Below are positions 1-6,882 of a DNA stretch of 12,774 bases, piece by piece (the first letter of the stretch is position 1; every line of letters begins with the position of its first letter). The notes beneath the pieces are model-generated. The model was given only the letters and a program-made list of their open reading frames with translations, made no database searches and was not told the DNA's origin. The DNA comes from JBOFCS01 sp051646185 (GTDB lineage: Bacteria; Actinomycetota; Actinomycetes; Mycobacteriales; Mycobacteriaceae): contig JBOFCS010000100.1 in the NCBI GenBank assembly GCA_051646185.1, positions 1 through 12,774 on the forward strand. The letters are read 5' to 3'. Made by a program: the position numbers and the translations under genes.

Positions 1-1125
1 GTCAAAGGTGTGCACTTTTTGATGAAAAAAAATAAGATCACCGAACTTGAGGGTGTTGGCAGCTTCACCGATGCCAACACCATGTCGGTGGCTCTCAATA
101 ACGGTGCTACCGAGGTGGTCACCTTTGGTAATGCCATCATCGCTACCGGATCAACAACTCGGCTGTTGCCAGGGACAGCGCTAAGCACAAATGTGGTCAC
201 TTATGAGGAACAGATTCTCACTAGAGAACTCCCACGGACTATGGCAATTGTGGGCGCTGGTGCAATTGGTATGGAATTTGCCTATGTGCTCAAAAACTAT
301 GGAGTCGATGTCACCATTATCGAGTTCTTGGACCGGGCCCTGCCGAATGAAGATAAAGATGTTTCCGCAGAAATCGCCAAGCAATATAAAAAACTTGGGA
401 TTACTATTCGGGTGTCGACCAAAGTGGAGTCCATTGTGGACAATGGTTCCTCAGGAGTTCAGGTAACTATGAGTCCGGCTTCAGGTGGCATTGCCGAGAC
501 CATCACCGTAGATAAAGTGATGCAGTCCATCGGCTTTGCACCTAGGGTGGAAGGTTTTGGTCTGGACAAGACTGGTGTTCAGCTCACCGAGCGTGGTGCC
601 ATTGCCATTGATGATTACATGCGTACTAATGTTTCGCACATTTATGCCATTGGCGATGTGACAGCCAAACTTCAGCTTGCCCACGTTGCCGAAGCCCAAG
701 GTGTTGTTGCTGCTGAGACTATTGCGGGTGCAGAAACATTAGCCCTAGGCGATTACCGGATGATGCCGCGAGCTACTTTTTGCCAGCCGCAGGTGGCCAG
801 TTTTGGTTTGACTGAGCAGCAGGCTATCGATGAAGGGTACGACGTTAAAGTAGCCACCTTCCCGATGATGGCCAACGGAAAAGCACATGGATTGGGTGAT
901 CCCACCGGGTTTGTCAAACTTATTGCCGATAAAAAGTATGGAGAACTCCTTGGTGGTCATTTAATTGGGCCAGACGTCTCTGAGTTGCTTCCAGAATTGA
1001 CTCTGGCCCAGAAGTGGGACCTCACAGTTAATGAGTTAGCACGAAATGTGCACACCCACCCCACATTAAGCGAAACCCTGCAAGAGGCTATTCATGGTCT
1101 TGCCGGGCATATGATCAACTTTTAG
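1..1125 (+). CDS. lpd: Dihydrolipoyl dehydrogenase (E3), 5' end outside window
   Basis: FAD flavoprotein that reoxidises lipoamide in pyruvate and 2-oxoglutarate dehydrogenase complexes. The frame is open from base 1, so the gene starts upstream; 374 residues are visible of a usual ~470, and the FAD-binding start and redox-active CxxxxC are off the edge. Seen here: the NAD-binding Rossmann motif GAGAIGMEF (about bases 253-279) followed by DVTIIEF, whose acidic residue fits NAD rather than NADP; the second FAD contact YAIGDVT (about 643-663); and the C-terminal dimer-interface motif HTHPTLSE, whose His protonates the partner active-site thiolate. The protein ends ...HMINF. Its TAG stop overlaps the TAA of the convergent methyltransferase. 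In C. glutamicum lpd also lies near ramB. Identification is firm; GTG at base 10 is an internal Val, not the start. Confidence 0.96.
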   Translation, partial: VKGVHFLMKKNKITELEGVGSFTDANTMSVALNNGATEVVTFGNAIIATGSTTRLLPGTALSTNVVTYEEQILTRELPRTMAIVGAGAIGMEFAYVLKNYGVDVTIIEFLDRALPNEDKDVSAEIAKQYKKLGITIRVSTKVESIVDNGSSGVQVTMSPASGGIAETITVDKVMQSIGFAPRVEGFGLDKTGVQLTERGAIAIDDYMRTNVSHIYAIGDVTAKLQLAHVAEAQGVVAAETIAGAETLALGDYRMMPRATFCQPQVASFGLTEQQAIDEGYDVKVATFPMMANGKAHGLGDPTGFVKLIADKKYGELLGGHLIGPDVSELLPELTLAQKWDLTVNELARNVHTHPTLSETLQEAIHGLAGHMINF

Positions 1126-1925
1126 TGTGGCAGCGCAGGTTTGCGTGCGGTGACAAACTGCGCTTGGCCGGTAATGGTTTGGTCAATATCAACCAAACCG
1201 GCGCTAACAAGGGTTGACGTTATTTCGGTTGTACTGAAAATATGAAATCCGCCAATCGCTTTGCCTAAGGGGCGCACAAAAGGTATGGAGGAAAGAGCGG
1301 TTTGCACTGTTGTGAATACCGCAATTTCACCGCCAGGTCGGACAACACGGGCCATTTCACCCAGAACCCCATGCGGATGTGGGATTAGGTATAACGCTGC
1401 CAGGCAAACTACGGTGTCAAAGCTGTTGTCAGGAAAGGGTAAGTTGTGGGCATCAGTGCGGATGTAGGCTGCTGATTCAGTTCCGCTATCTCGTACTGCT
1501 TGCCTGAGCATCGCTGAGGAGATATCCAGCCCAATAGCAACTCCGTTTCCACTAAGGTTTTTGGCAAAATAACGAGTGTAATTTCCTGGGCCACAAGCTA
1601 CATCGAGTATTTTCCGTTCACCAGGTTGAGCGAGTTTTTTCATGAGCGCTCGATGATGATTGGCCGTTCCAGGTCCACCAAAGCTAAAGCCTCGGGTGAA
1701 AATTGGCCGCCACAGCCGCTCGTAAATTAACGCCAATGCGGGGTTTTGCATAGCCCTTTGAGCTAGTGAACTAGCAGGTGATTCCGCACCATCAAGCAAG
1801 TCCAGATAGCCCTGTGCTGATGTGGTGTTTCCCGAAACTCGTTGGGAGTCAAGTAGGCTATGGGCAAGTTGAAGTGGGGTGAGTGCTTCATTAGAGTTAT
1901 GGTGGCTCATTCTGCTCACTTTCAC
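1122..1925 (-). CDS. Class I SAM-dependent methyltransferase
   Basis: 267 residues. A Methyltransf_11/UbiE-type SAM fold is visible: motif I DVACGPG at residues 108-114, the acidic end of strand 2 in GLDIS (132-136), the motif II region TDAHNLPFPDNSFD (158-171), and RVVRPGGE (193-200). The ~105 residues before motif I include a hydrophobic/aromatic stretch (LIYERLWRPIF, 66-76) typical of actinobacterial small-molecule methyltransferases; the substrate cannot be read from the sequence. The GTG start is preferred over the ATG five codons later because GGAG lies 8 bases before the GTG and the inner ATG has no good site. It follows the CMD-like gene by 37 bases and is probably the last gene of the ramB cluster. 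It may modify a quinone or lipid, but that is a guess. Confidence 0.85.
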   Translation of the reverse strand: MKVSRMSHHNSNEALTPLQLAHSLLDSQRVSGNTTSAQGYLDLLDGAESPASSLAQRAMQNPALALIYERLWRPIFTRGFSFGGPGTANHHRALMKKLAQPGERKILDVACGPGNYTRYFAKNLSGNGVAIGLDISSAMLRQAVRDSGTESAAYIRTDAHNLPFPDNSFDTVVCLAALYLIPHPHGVLGEMARVVRPGGEIAVFTTVQTALSSIPFVRPLGKAIGGFHIFSTTEITSTLVSAGLVDIDQTITGQAQFVTARKPALPH

Positions 1926-1933
1926 TGACTTTG

Positions 1934-1937
1934 CTCC
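1934..1937 (-). promoter_or_regulatory. Ribosome binding site deciding the GTG start of the methyltransferase
   Basis: Minus-strand GGAG, 8 bases before the GTG at 1925. The alternative ATG at 1910 has only a weak AGTGAG in front of it. Confidence 0.6.
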
Positions 1938-1962
1938 AGCCCAATAGTATTACAGTCGATGG

Positions 1963-2520
1963 CTAGCGAGGGGAAAGTGGAGATTTAAATACATCACGTT
2001 GAATACGCAGAGCACGTATTGTGGTAGCAAGTCCATCGTACTGGGTGATTAAGAAGCATAGTTCGATGATTTCTGGCTCAGTGAGATGCTGACGTATCTT
2101 TTCCCAGGTAGAGTTAGCAATATCCTTGTTGGCAATCAGTTCATCGACAACTAGGAGTAAGCTGCGCTGTCGCTCATCCCATTCTGGCGAGTGTGGGCCA
2201 ATAAATATTTGTGCTCGGGTAGCCGCCGAAATTTTAGCCCGGGATGCTAAATGCGTGTGATGGTCAAGCTCGTATTGGCAGTCCCGTAAATGTGCAACGC
2301 GAAGGATGACAAGTTCAGTTTCTTTTCTGGATATTCGACCCAGGGGCATCATGGCTGCCGAATAAAGTAGCCACCACCGAAATAGGTTTTTTTGTTTTCC
2401 TAAAGTGAGAAATAGTTGTGTTTTTTCAACGTTGGCTAAACGAGCAGCTATGCGGGCAATGCCCCAGTTGAGCATGCCTAGTTCTCGTAATAATCCTGGT
2501 TGAACCCGCGCGGTTGGCAT
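1963..2520 (-). CDS. Carboxymuconolactone decarboxylase / AhpD-like protein
   Basis: 185 residues, all-helical CMD fold. The family signature is at residues 67-92: ETELVILRVAHLRDC then QYELDHHTHLA, with Arg74, Cys81, Tyr83-Glu84 and His87-His88. In AhpD-type peroxidases this segment carries a redox CxxC; here only the first Cys is present (Cys81) and the second position is Glu84, so a disulfide peroxidase cycle is unlikely. This RxxxLxxCxYExxHH variant is, from general knowledge, common in actinobacterial CMD-like proteins of unknown activity. The ATG start has AGGAGA 8 bases upstream. It lies 54 bases after ramB and 37 before the methyltransferase on the same strand. M. tuberculosis has a CMD-like gene (Rv0464c) in the same place next to its RamB. 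Function is unknown. Confidence 0.85.
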   Translation of the reverse strand: MPTARVQPGLLRELGMLNWGIARIAARLANVEKTQLFLTLGKQKNLFRWWLLYSAAMMPLGRISRKETELVILRVAHLRDCQYELDHHTHLASRAKISAATRAQIFIGPHSPEWDERQRSLLLVVDELIANKDIANSTWEKIRQHLTEPEIIELCFLITQYDGLATTIRALRIQRDVFKSPLSPR

Positions 2521-2574
2521 GTTATTTTCTCCTGTTAATCGGCTAGTAGTTATCGAGCGGACGGGGTGATCTAT

Positions 2575-3984
2575 TCACCGGACTATGTACGGTGAGACGG
2601 TACTGCGGTGTTCATCAATATCAAGGTCTTTACCAAGGGCAGGGAACGCTCGTTGTGGGCAGTTGTCTCGTTCACATACGCGGCAACCCGCCCCAATAGG
2701 TGTGGCGTTGCCCGAGTCTAGATTTAGACCTTCGGAGTAAATGAGCCTGTTTGCATGCCGTACCTCGCAGCCTAAACCGATGGCAAAGGTCTTACCGGAT
2801 TGTCCGTAGCGAGAGGCACGACGTTCCACGGTACGCGCAACCCAAAGATAACTTCGACCATCGGGCATCTGAGCGATTTGAGTACTGATTTTTCCTGGGT
2901 AAGCGAAGGTTTCGTATACATTCCATAGCGGGCAGGTCCCGCCGCTAGAGGAAAAATGAAATCCCGTAGCCGACTGTCTCTTTGACATATTCCCGGCGCG
3001 GTCTACGCGAACAAAAGAGAAGGGCACACCACGTTGGCGGGGACGTTGCAAGGTGGAAAGTCGGTGGCAGATAGTTTCGTAACTTACCGAGAAAAAAGCA
3101 GAAAGCCTTTCAATGTCATACCGAAAATTCTCAGCCACATCATGGAATTGCCCGTAAGGCAAAACCGTGGCAGCTGAAAAATAATTGGCCAACCCTAAAA
3201 AGGCTAGCGATCGAGAAGATTCACTGGTAAAAGCTCCGTCATCAACCATTTTGGTAAGTAAGTCACCACATTCTAGATACGCTAATTCAGCTGCAAATTT
3301 GAATACCTGCTGACCGCTGGAGAGGTGACTAGATATTTCTAATACTCGGGTATCGCGGTCAAACCTGTGTAATACGTTTTCGCCCAAGTCAATTCTTCGG
3401 ACTATGTGAACACCGTGGACGGTCTGGAGCCGATTGGCAATTTCGCCAGCCACATCTCCGCGGTGCATCCGCATTCGTACCGTAAGTTCTTCAGCGGCGG
3501 TGTCTAACTCGTGTAAGTAGTTATGCCGTTGATAGAAGTAGTCTCGTACTTCTTCATGTGGCATCGTTATTGAGCCGCTGCCGCTGCCGTCACTAAACCT
3601 GTCCTCGGTTGCAGCAGCTAGTTGTGCGGTGGTATTGCGATAGCGGCGGTGCATAGTGACTAAAGCGCGAGCCATTCGGGGATGAGCGGATGCTATCTCG
3701 GCAATTTCTTGTGGATCAGTGTCAAGACCAAGGTCGGTGTCCATGGCTACTTCGCGAAGCTCGGCAATAAGTCGAGTGTTGTCTTGCGAGGAGAAGAATG
3801 AAGTGTCAACATCAAATATTTCGGTGATCCGCAATAAAACTGCGACCGTAAGGGGTCGTACATCGTGTTCAATTTGGTTGAGGTAGCTAGGGGAAATTTC
3901 TAGCCGTTGAGCCAGCGAAACCTGACTGAGGCCGCGTTCCTGCCTGAGCTGACGCAGTCGGGTGCCGACAAAGGTTTTTGTCAC
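2575..3984 (-). CDS. ramB: RamB, repressor of acetate and glyoxylate metabolism genes
   Basis: 469 residues. An N-terminal XRE/HTH_3 domain (about 7-61; LRQLRQERGLSQ then LAQRLEISPSYLNQIEHDVRPLT) reads almost as C. glutamicum RamB. The middle is the ImmA/IrrE-like domain (about 180-300). The C-terminal ScfR/DUF2083 domain has a cysteine set, Cys434-x2-Cys437-x4-Cys442 in CRVCERDNC, plus an earlier Cys in GLGCEVRHANRL. Known role in C. glutamicum: represses aceA, aceB, pta-ack and adhA and its own gene during growth on sugar. Here it is divergent from aceA, its classical target. The start is GTG, conserved in position and sequence (TKTFVGTRLRQLR), although the Shine-Dalgarno is weak (AGAAG very close to the GTG), suggesting low translation. 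First gene of a probable three-gene minus-strand operon. Confidence 0.95.
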   Translation of the reverse strand: MTKTFVGTRLRQLRQERGLSQVSLAQRLEISPSYLNQIEHDVRPLTVAVLLRITEIFDVDTSFFSSQDNTRLIAELREVAMDTDLGLDTDPQEIAEIASAHPRMARALVTMHRRYRNTTAQLAAATEDRFSDGSGSGSITMPHEEVRDYFYQRHNYLHELDTAAEELTVRMRMHRGDVAGEIANRLQTVHGVHIVRRIDLGENVLHRFDRDTRVLEISSHLSSGQQVFKFAAELAYLECGDLLTKMVDDGAFTSESSRSLAFLGLANYFSAATVLPYGQFHDVAENFRYDIERLSAFFSVSYETICHRLSTLQRPRQRGVPFSFVRVDRAGNMSKRQSATGFHFSSSGGTCPLWNVYETFAYPGKISTQIAQMPDGRSYLWVARTVERRASRYGQSGKTFAIGLGCEVRHANRLIYSEGLNLDSGNATPIGAGCRVCERDNCPQRAFPALGKDLDIDEHRSTVSPYIVR

Positions 3985-4080
3985 GGCTTCTAGGGTACGG
4001 GTGAAAGTTTTTATGGCCGGGAAGTTCGGCTCAGAGTCTCAACTGTTGAAACGCACTGAACATACCTCGTAATATTTTCT

Positions 4081-4096
4081 TGTGTTTTTCCTCACA
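4081..4096. promoter_or_regulatory. Candidate GlxR (CRP-type) binding site
   Basis: On the minus strand this 16-mer is TGTGAGGAAAAACACA. It matches 10 of the 12 fixed positions of the corynebacterial GlxR consensus TGTGA-NN-TA-NN-TCACA, with the left half perfect. It lies 97-112 bases before the ramB start codon. GlxR control of ramB and of glyoxylate-shunt genes is established in C. glutamicum; binding here is inferred. Confidence 0.45.
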
Positions 4097-4262
4097 GTGG
4101 TGCTGACTGATTGCGCTTGGCACTTGGCTGCGGCTGCGGTGGAAATGCTGTGAGGAATTTTTTTGAAATTTTTTCAACCGGACAAACGTACTGTTTAACG
4201 TAGGTTTCTTGTGTTGGTCTGCGGGAATTTTCATCGGATCCGACAAGTTGTAATTAACAAAA

Positions 4263-4275
4263 TTAGCAAAGTAAC
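4263..4275. promoter_or_regulatory. RamB-like operator 1
   Basis: TTAGCAAAGTAAC matches 9 of 13 positions of TTTGCAAAGTTYT, the reverse complement of the C. glutamicum RamB motif as I recall it. It lies 167-179 bases before the aceA start. Weak alone; the case rests on its position between ramB and its known target. Confidence 0.3.
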
Positions 4276-4299
4276 TGAAAAAAATGGCGGAAATTGGCA

Positions 4300-4312
4300 T
4301 TTGCAAGGGGTA
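4300..4312. promoter_or_regulatory. RamB-like operator 2 overlapping a RamA-like site
   Basis: TTTGCAAGGGGTA keeps the TTTGCAA core of the RamB motif (9 of 13). It runs directly into AGGGGT at 4306-4311, which fits the short RamA motif (A/C)G(4-6)(T/C). Overlapping activator (RamA) and repressor (RamB) sites just upstream of the putative aceA promoter would fit known control of aceA in C. glutamicum. Inferred from motif and place only. Confidence 0.35.
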
Positions 4313-4322
4313 GACCAGCAGG

Positions 4323-4350
4323 TTTACCTTGTGGCAAGGTCGGTTAAGTA
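4323..4350 (+). promoter_or_regulatory. Possible aceA promoter
   Basis: TTTACC (4323-4328) and TAAGTA (4345-4350) are spaced 16 bases apart. Match to the corynebacterial -10 consensus TANANT is poor. It is offered because it lies immediately downstream of the RamB/RamA-like sites. Confidence 0.25.
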
Positions 4351-4441
4351 ACAGGCCAATCCCGAAGCAGGCTTGTGAACGTGGCTGAGGAGTCACACCT
4401 GCAGGGACACGGTTAATGACAAGAAATGAGGAGCCCCGGAG

Positions 4442-5728
4442 ATGTCGAACGTCGGTAAGCCAAAGACCGCACAAGAGCTCCAGCAGGATTGGGATACCAA
4501 CCCACGCTGGAAGGGTGTTACCCGCAACTACACCGCAGACCAGGTAGTAGCCCTTCAGGGAACCGTTGTTGAAGAGGCCACCTTGGCCCGTCGCGGCTCG
4601 GAGATCCTTTGGGACCTGGTGAACAACGAGGATTACATCAACTCACTAGGTGCCCTCACCGGCAACATGGCAGTACAGCAGGTTCGGGCTGGCCTTAAGG
4701 CCATCTACCTATCTGGTTGGCAGGTAGCAGGTGATGCCAACCTTTCCGGCCACACCTACCCAGACCAGAGTCTTTACCCAGCGAACTCCGTGCCAGCGGT
4801 AGTTCGTCGTATCAATAACGCCCTACTGCGCGCTGACGAGATCTCCAAGGTTGAGGGCGATACCTCAGTGGCAAACTGGTTAGCCCCCATCGTGGCTGAT
4901 GCTGAAGCTGGCTTCGGTGGTGCACTCAACGCTTACGAACTTCAGAAGGCCATGATCGCCGCCGGTGCCGCAGGTGTGCACTGGGAAGATCAGCTGGCTT
5001 CGGAGAAGAAGTGTGGACACCTCGGTGGCAAGGTGCTGATCCCTACCCAGCAGCACATCCGCACCCTAACTTCAGCTCGTCTAGCTTCTGACGTTGCTGG
5101 TGTTCCTTCGGTCATCATCGCTCGCACCGACGCTGAAGCTGCCACTCTCATCACCTCTGATGTTGACGAGCGCGACGTGCCATTCTTGGATGGAACCCGC
5201 ACTGCAGAGGGCTTCTACGGCGTGAAGAACGGTGTTGAGCCTTGTATCGCCCGCGCGAAGGCATACGCCCCATACGCAGACCTCATCTGGATGGAAACCG
5301 GCAAGCCTGATCTCGAGCTTGCTAAGAAATTCGCTGAGGCTGTTCGCAGTGAATTCCCAGACCAGCTTCTGGCGTACAACTGCTCGCCTTCGTTCAACTG
5401 GAAGCAGCATCTAGATGACGCCACCATCGCGAAGTTCCAGAAAGAGCTTGGCGCTATGGGCTTTAAATTCCAGTTCATCACCTTGGCTGGTTTCCACTCG
5501 CTGAACTACGGCATGTTCGACTTGGCTTATGGTTACGCTCGTGAGGGCATGACCGCTTACGTTGATCTGCAAGAACGTGAGTTTGCCGCTGAGGCGCGTG
5601 GCTACACCGCTACCAAGCATCAGCGTGAGGTTGGTGCCGGCTACTTCGACACCATCGCCACCACGGTTGACCCCAATACTTCAACAGCAGCTCTGAAGGG
5701 CTCTACTGAAGAGGGTCAGTTCCACTAG
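4442..5728 (+). CDS. aceA: Isocitrate lyase
   Basis: 428 residues, close to the 432 of C. glutamicum AceA and nearly collinear with it. Cleaves isocitrate to glyoxylate and succinate, the first glyoxylate-shunt step, needed for growth on acetate or fatty acids. Catalytic signature KKCGH at residues 189-193 with nucleophile/base Cys191. Other family motifs: SGWQVAGDAN, WEDQ before the signature, IARTDAEAA, NCSPSFNW, and FQFITLAGFHSLNYGMFDLA. The C-terminus ALKGSTEEGQFH is typical. ATG start with GAGGAG 8 bases upstream. Codon use is much more biased than in the neighbours (Lys almost always AAG, frequent AAC and ATC), a sign of high expression. Divergent from its regulator ramB; ends in a strong hairpin, so it is probably mainly monocistronic. 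Confidence 0.98.
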   Translation: MSNVGKPKTAQELQQDWDTNPRWKGVTRNYTADQVVALQGTVVEEATLARRGSEILWDLVNNEDYINSLGALTGNMAVQQVRAGLKAIYLSGWQVAGDANLSGHTYPDQSLYPANSVPAVVRRINNALLRADEISKVEGDTSVANWLAPIVADAEAGFGGALNAYELQKAMIAAGAAGVHWEDQLASEKKCGHLGGKVLIPTQQHIRTLTSARLASDVAGVPSVIIARTDAEAATLITSDVDERDVPFLDGTRTAEGFYGVKNGVEPCIARAKAYAPYADLIWMETGKPDLELAKKFAEAVRSEFPDQLLAYNCSPSFNWKQHLDDATIAKFQKELGAMGFKFQFITLAGFHSLNYGMFDLAYGYAREGMTAYVDLQEREFAAEARGYTATKHQREVGAGYFDTIATTVDPNTSTAALKGSTEEGQFH

Positions 5729-5738
5729 TCATCACCTG

Positions 5739-5773
5739 CTGCTGGGGCTGGTTTTGGCTAGCCCCAGCAGTTT
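5739..5773 (+). terminator. Terminator of aceA
   Basis: Perfect 11-bp stem CTGCTGGGGCT (5739-5749) / AGCCCCAGCAG (5760-5770), 10-base loop, followed directly by TTT. It begins 10 bases after the aceA stop. Confidence 0.75.
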
Positions 5774-5799
5774 GTGAACTGTCGATCAGCAACGCATGG

Positions 5800-5828
5800 T
5801 TGACGTTTGTGTTCCAGTCTTAGATATT
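5800..5828 (+). promoter_or_regulatory. Possible promoter of the 3-hydroxybutyryl-CoA dehydrogenase gene
   Basis: TTGACG (5800-5805), a 17-base spacer, then GATATT (5823-5828) inside TTAGATATTC. Placed after the aceA terminator and ~60 bases before the next start codon, as expected for an independent transcript. Confidence 0.4.
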
Positions 5829-5880
5829 CAAGTAGTGCTTTTGGCTTCAGATCGGGGCCACCACTTTCACCACGATGCAG

Positions 5881-5884
5881 GGAG
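5881..5884 (+). promoter_or_regulatory. Ribosome binding site deciding a GTG start
   Basis: GGAG (as GGGAG from 5880), 5 bases before GTG 5890. The in-frame ATG at 5875 has no Shine-Dalgarno and would add five non-conserved residues. Confidence 0.6.
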
Positions 5885-5889
5885 CTGAC

Positions 5890-6774
5890 GTGACTAGCGA
5901 AAAGATCCAGCGGGTCGGCGTTATCGGAGCCGGACAAATGGGCGCAGGTATCGCTGAGGTGTGCGCTCGGGCGCATGTTGACGTTTTGGTTTTTGAAACC
6001 ACTCGCGAATTGGCTGCTGCCGGTCGCGCGCGTATTTTGCGCTCCCTAGATCGAGGCGTAAGCAGCGGAAAAATTACTGAACGGGAACGGGAACAAGCGG
6101 CATGGCGATTGCGGTTCACTTCTGATCTGGGTGATTTTGCTGATCGCCAACTTGTGGTAGAGGCCGTGCTCGAAGACGAAAAAGTGAAGACCGAAATCTT
6201 TAAAGAACTCGACGAGGTTGTTACCGACCCCAACGCGGTTTTAGCATCAAACACTTCGTCTATTCCCATTATGAAGCTCGGTGTTGCTGCTAAGCAGTCG
6301 CATCGGGTTATTGGCTTACATTTTTTTAATCCAGTTCCTGTACTGCCGCTGGTCGAGCTGGTGACTACATTGATGACCAGCCCCGAGGTTTCGCAGCGAG
6401 CTGAGGCTTTTGCTCGGGATGTTTTAGGCAAGCAGGTTGTTCGCTCGGCTGACCGCTCTGGTTTTGTTGTTAATGCCCTACTGGTTCCTTATCTGCTTTC
6501 TGCCATTCGAATGGTGGAAAGCGGTTTTGCTACCGTTGAAGATATTGATAAGGCCACAGTTCTGGGTCTTGCTCATCCGATGGGTCCGCTAAAACTTACT
6601 GACCTAGTGGGCTTGGATACCGTAAAAGCAATTGCCGATTCCATGTATGAGGAGTTCAAAGAACCCTTGTACTCACCGCCACCGCTGCTTATGCGTATGG
6701 TCGAGGCTGGTCGTCTTGGTAAAAAAACAGGACATGGTTTCTATCAGTACCCCGATGCCGGACGTAAGCAGTAG
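5890..6774 (+). CDS. fadB2: 3-hydroxybutyryl-CoA dehydrogenase (FadB2-like)
   Basis: 294 residues, usual for single-domain 3-hydroxyacyl-CoA dehydrogenases. Oxidises 3-hydroxybutyryl-CoA to acetoacetyl-CoA with NAD(P), in beta-oxidation or butyrate-type metabolism. Rossmann motif GAGQMG at residues 13-18. Catalytic Ser123 lies in SNTSS, His144 in HFFNP and Glu156 in PLVELV (the His-Glu spacing of 12 is that of the family), and Asn195 in GFVVN. The C-terminal domain has GLAHPMGPLKLTDLVGLD and KTGHGFYQYP. GTG 5890 was chosen by its GGAG and by MTSEKIQRVGVIGAG aligning with family N-termini. It follows aceA as M. tuberculosis fadB2 follows icl1, linking fatty-acid breakdown to acetyl-CoA use by the glyoxylate shunt. 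The terminator between the genes argues for separate transcription. Confidence 0.93.
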   Translation: MTSEKIQRVGVIGAGQMGAGIAEVCARAHVDVLVFETTRELAAAGRARILRSLDRGVSSGKITEREREQAAWRLRFTSDLGDFADRQLVVEAVLEDEKVKTEIFKELDEVVTDPNAVLASNTSSIPIMKLGVAAKQSHRVIGLHFFNPVPVLPLVELVTTLMTSPEVSQRAEAFARDVLGKQVVRSADRSGFVVNALLVPYLLSAIRMVESGFATVEDIDKATVLGLAHPMGPLKLTDLVGLDTVKAIADSMYEEFKEPLYSPPPLLMRMVEAGRLGKKTGHGFYQYPDAGRKQ

Positions 6775-6797
6775 ATTTCGGCAGGTAGATTCCTAGG

Positions 6798-6840
6798 AAC
6801 CAGTAGGGGCGCAGTCTTTGTGGCTGCGCCCCTACTGGTT
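6798..6840 (+). terminator. Strong terminator after the 3-hydroxybutyryl-CoA dehydrogenase gene
   Basis: Perfect 17-bp stem: AACCAGTAGGGGCGCAG (6798-6814) pairs with 6824-6840, 9-base loop. The downstream T-run is short (TT then TCTCG). It shows that the in-frame GTG at 6820 cannot be a sensible start for the next gene. Confidence 0.75.
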
Positions 6841-6869
6841 TCTCGTGAGCAAGAACAGATGAGAGTCAT

Positions 6870-6874
6870 GGAGG
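6870..6874 (+). promoter_or_regulatory. Ribosome binding site deciding the short-chain dehydrogenase start
   Basis: GGAGG, 8 bases before ATG 6883. Earlier in-frame starts (6820, 6859, 6868) lie in or just after the terminator and lack such a site. Confidence 0.65.
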
Positions 6875-6882
6875 CAACCGCT

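Larger units (their letters stand above)
3985..4441. promoter_or_regulatory. Divergent ramB/aceA control region (no gene)
   Basis: 457 bases between the two divergent starts. No credible coding sequence: the one long minus-strand frame here has no homology I recognise and would overlap the start of aceA. The region is AT-rich in its middle (about 4155-4300). It holds a GlxR-like palindrome (4081-4096), a left-half GlxR-like site (4149-4153), two RamB-like 13-mers (4263-4275, 4300-4312), a RamA-like AGGGGT (4306-4311), a weak aceA promoter (4323-4350) and the aceA ribosome binding site GAGGAG (4428-4433). Confidence 0.75.

Noticed and set aside
4374..4397. TGTGA ... TCACA pair upstream of aceA as a GlxR site
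   Set aside because: The half-sites are 14 bases apart instead of 6, and they lie in the leader near the ribosome binding site.
4031..4474. Open minus-strand frame of 147 codons between ramB and aceA
   Set aside because: No recognisable domain, overlaps the aceA start and ribosome binding site, and lies in an AT-rich control region; it reads like a chance frame.
5875..5889. ATG start of the 3-hydroxybutyryl-CoA dehydrogenase
   Set aside because: No ribosome binding site in front; GTG 5890 has GGAG at 5 bases and fits homologue N-termini.
6820..6882. Longer start of the short-chain dehydrogenase at GTG 6820
   Set aside because: The GTG is in the loop of a 17-bp terminator hairpin and has no Shine-Dalgarno; GGAGG before ATG 6883 is far better.
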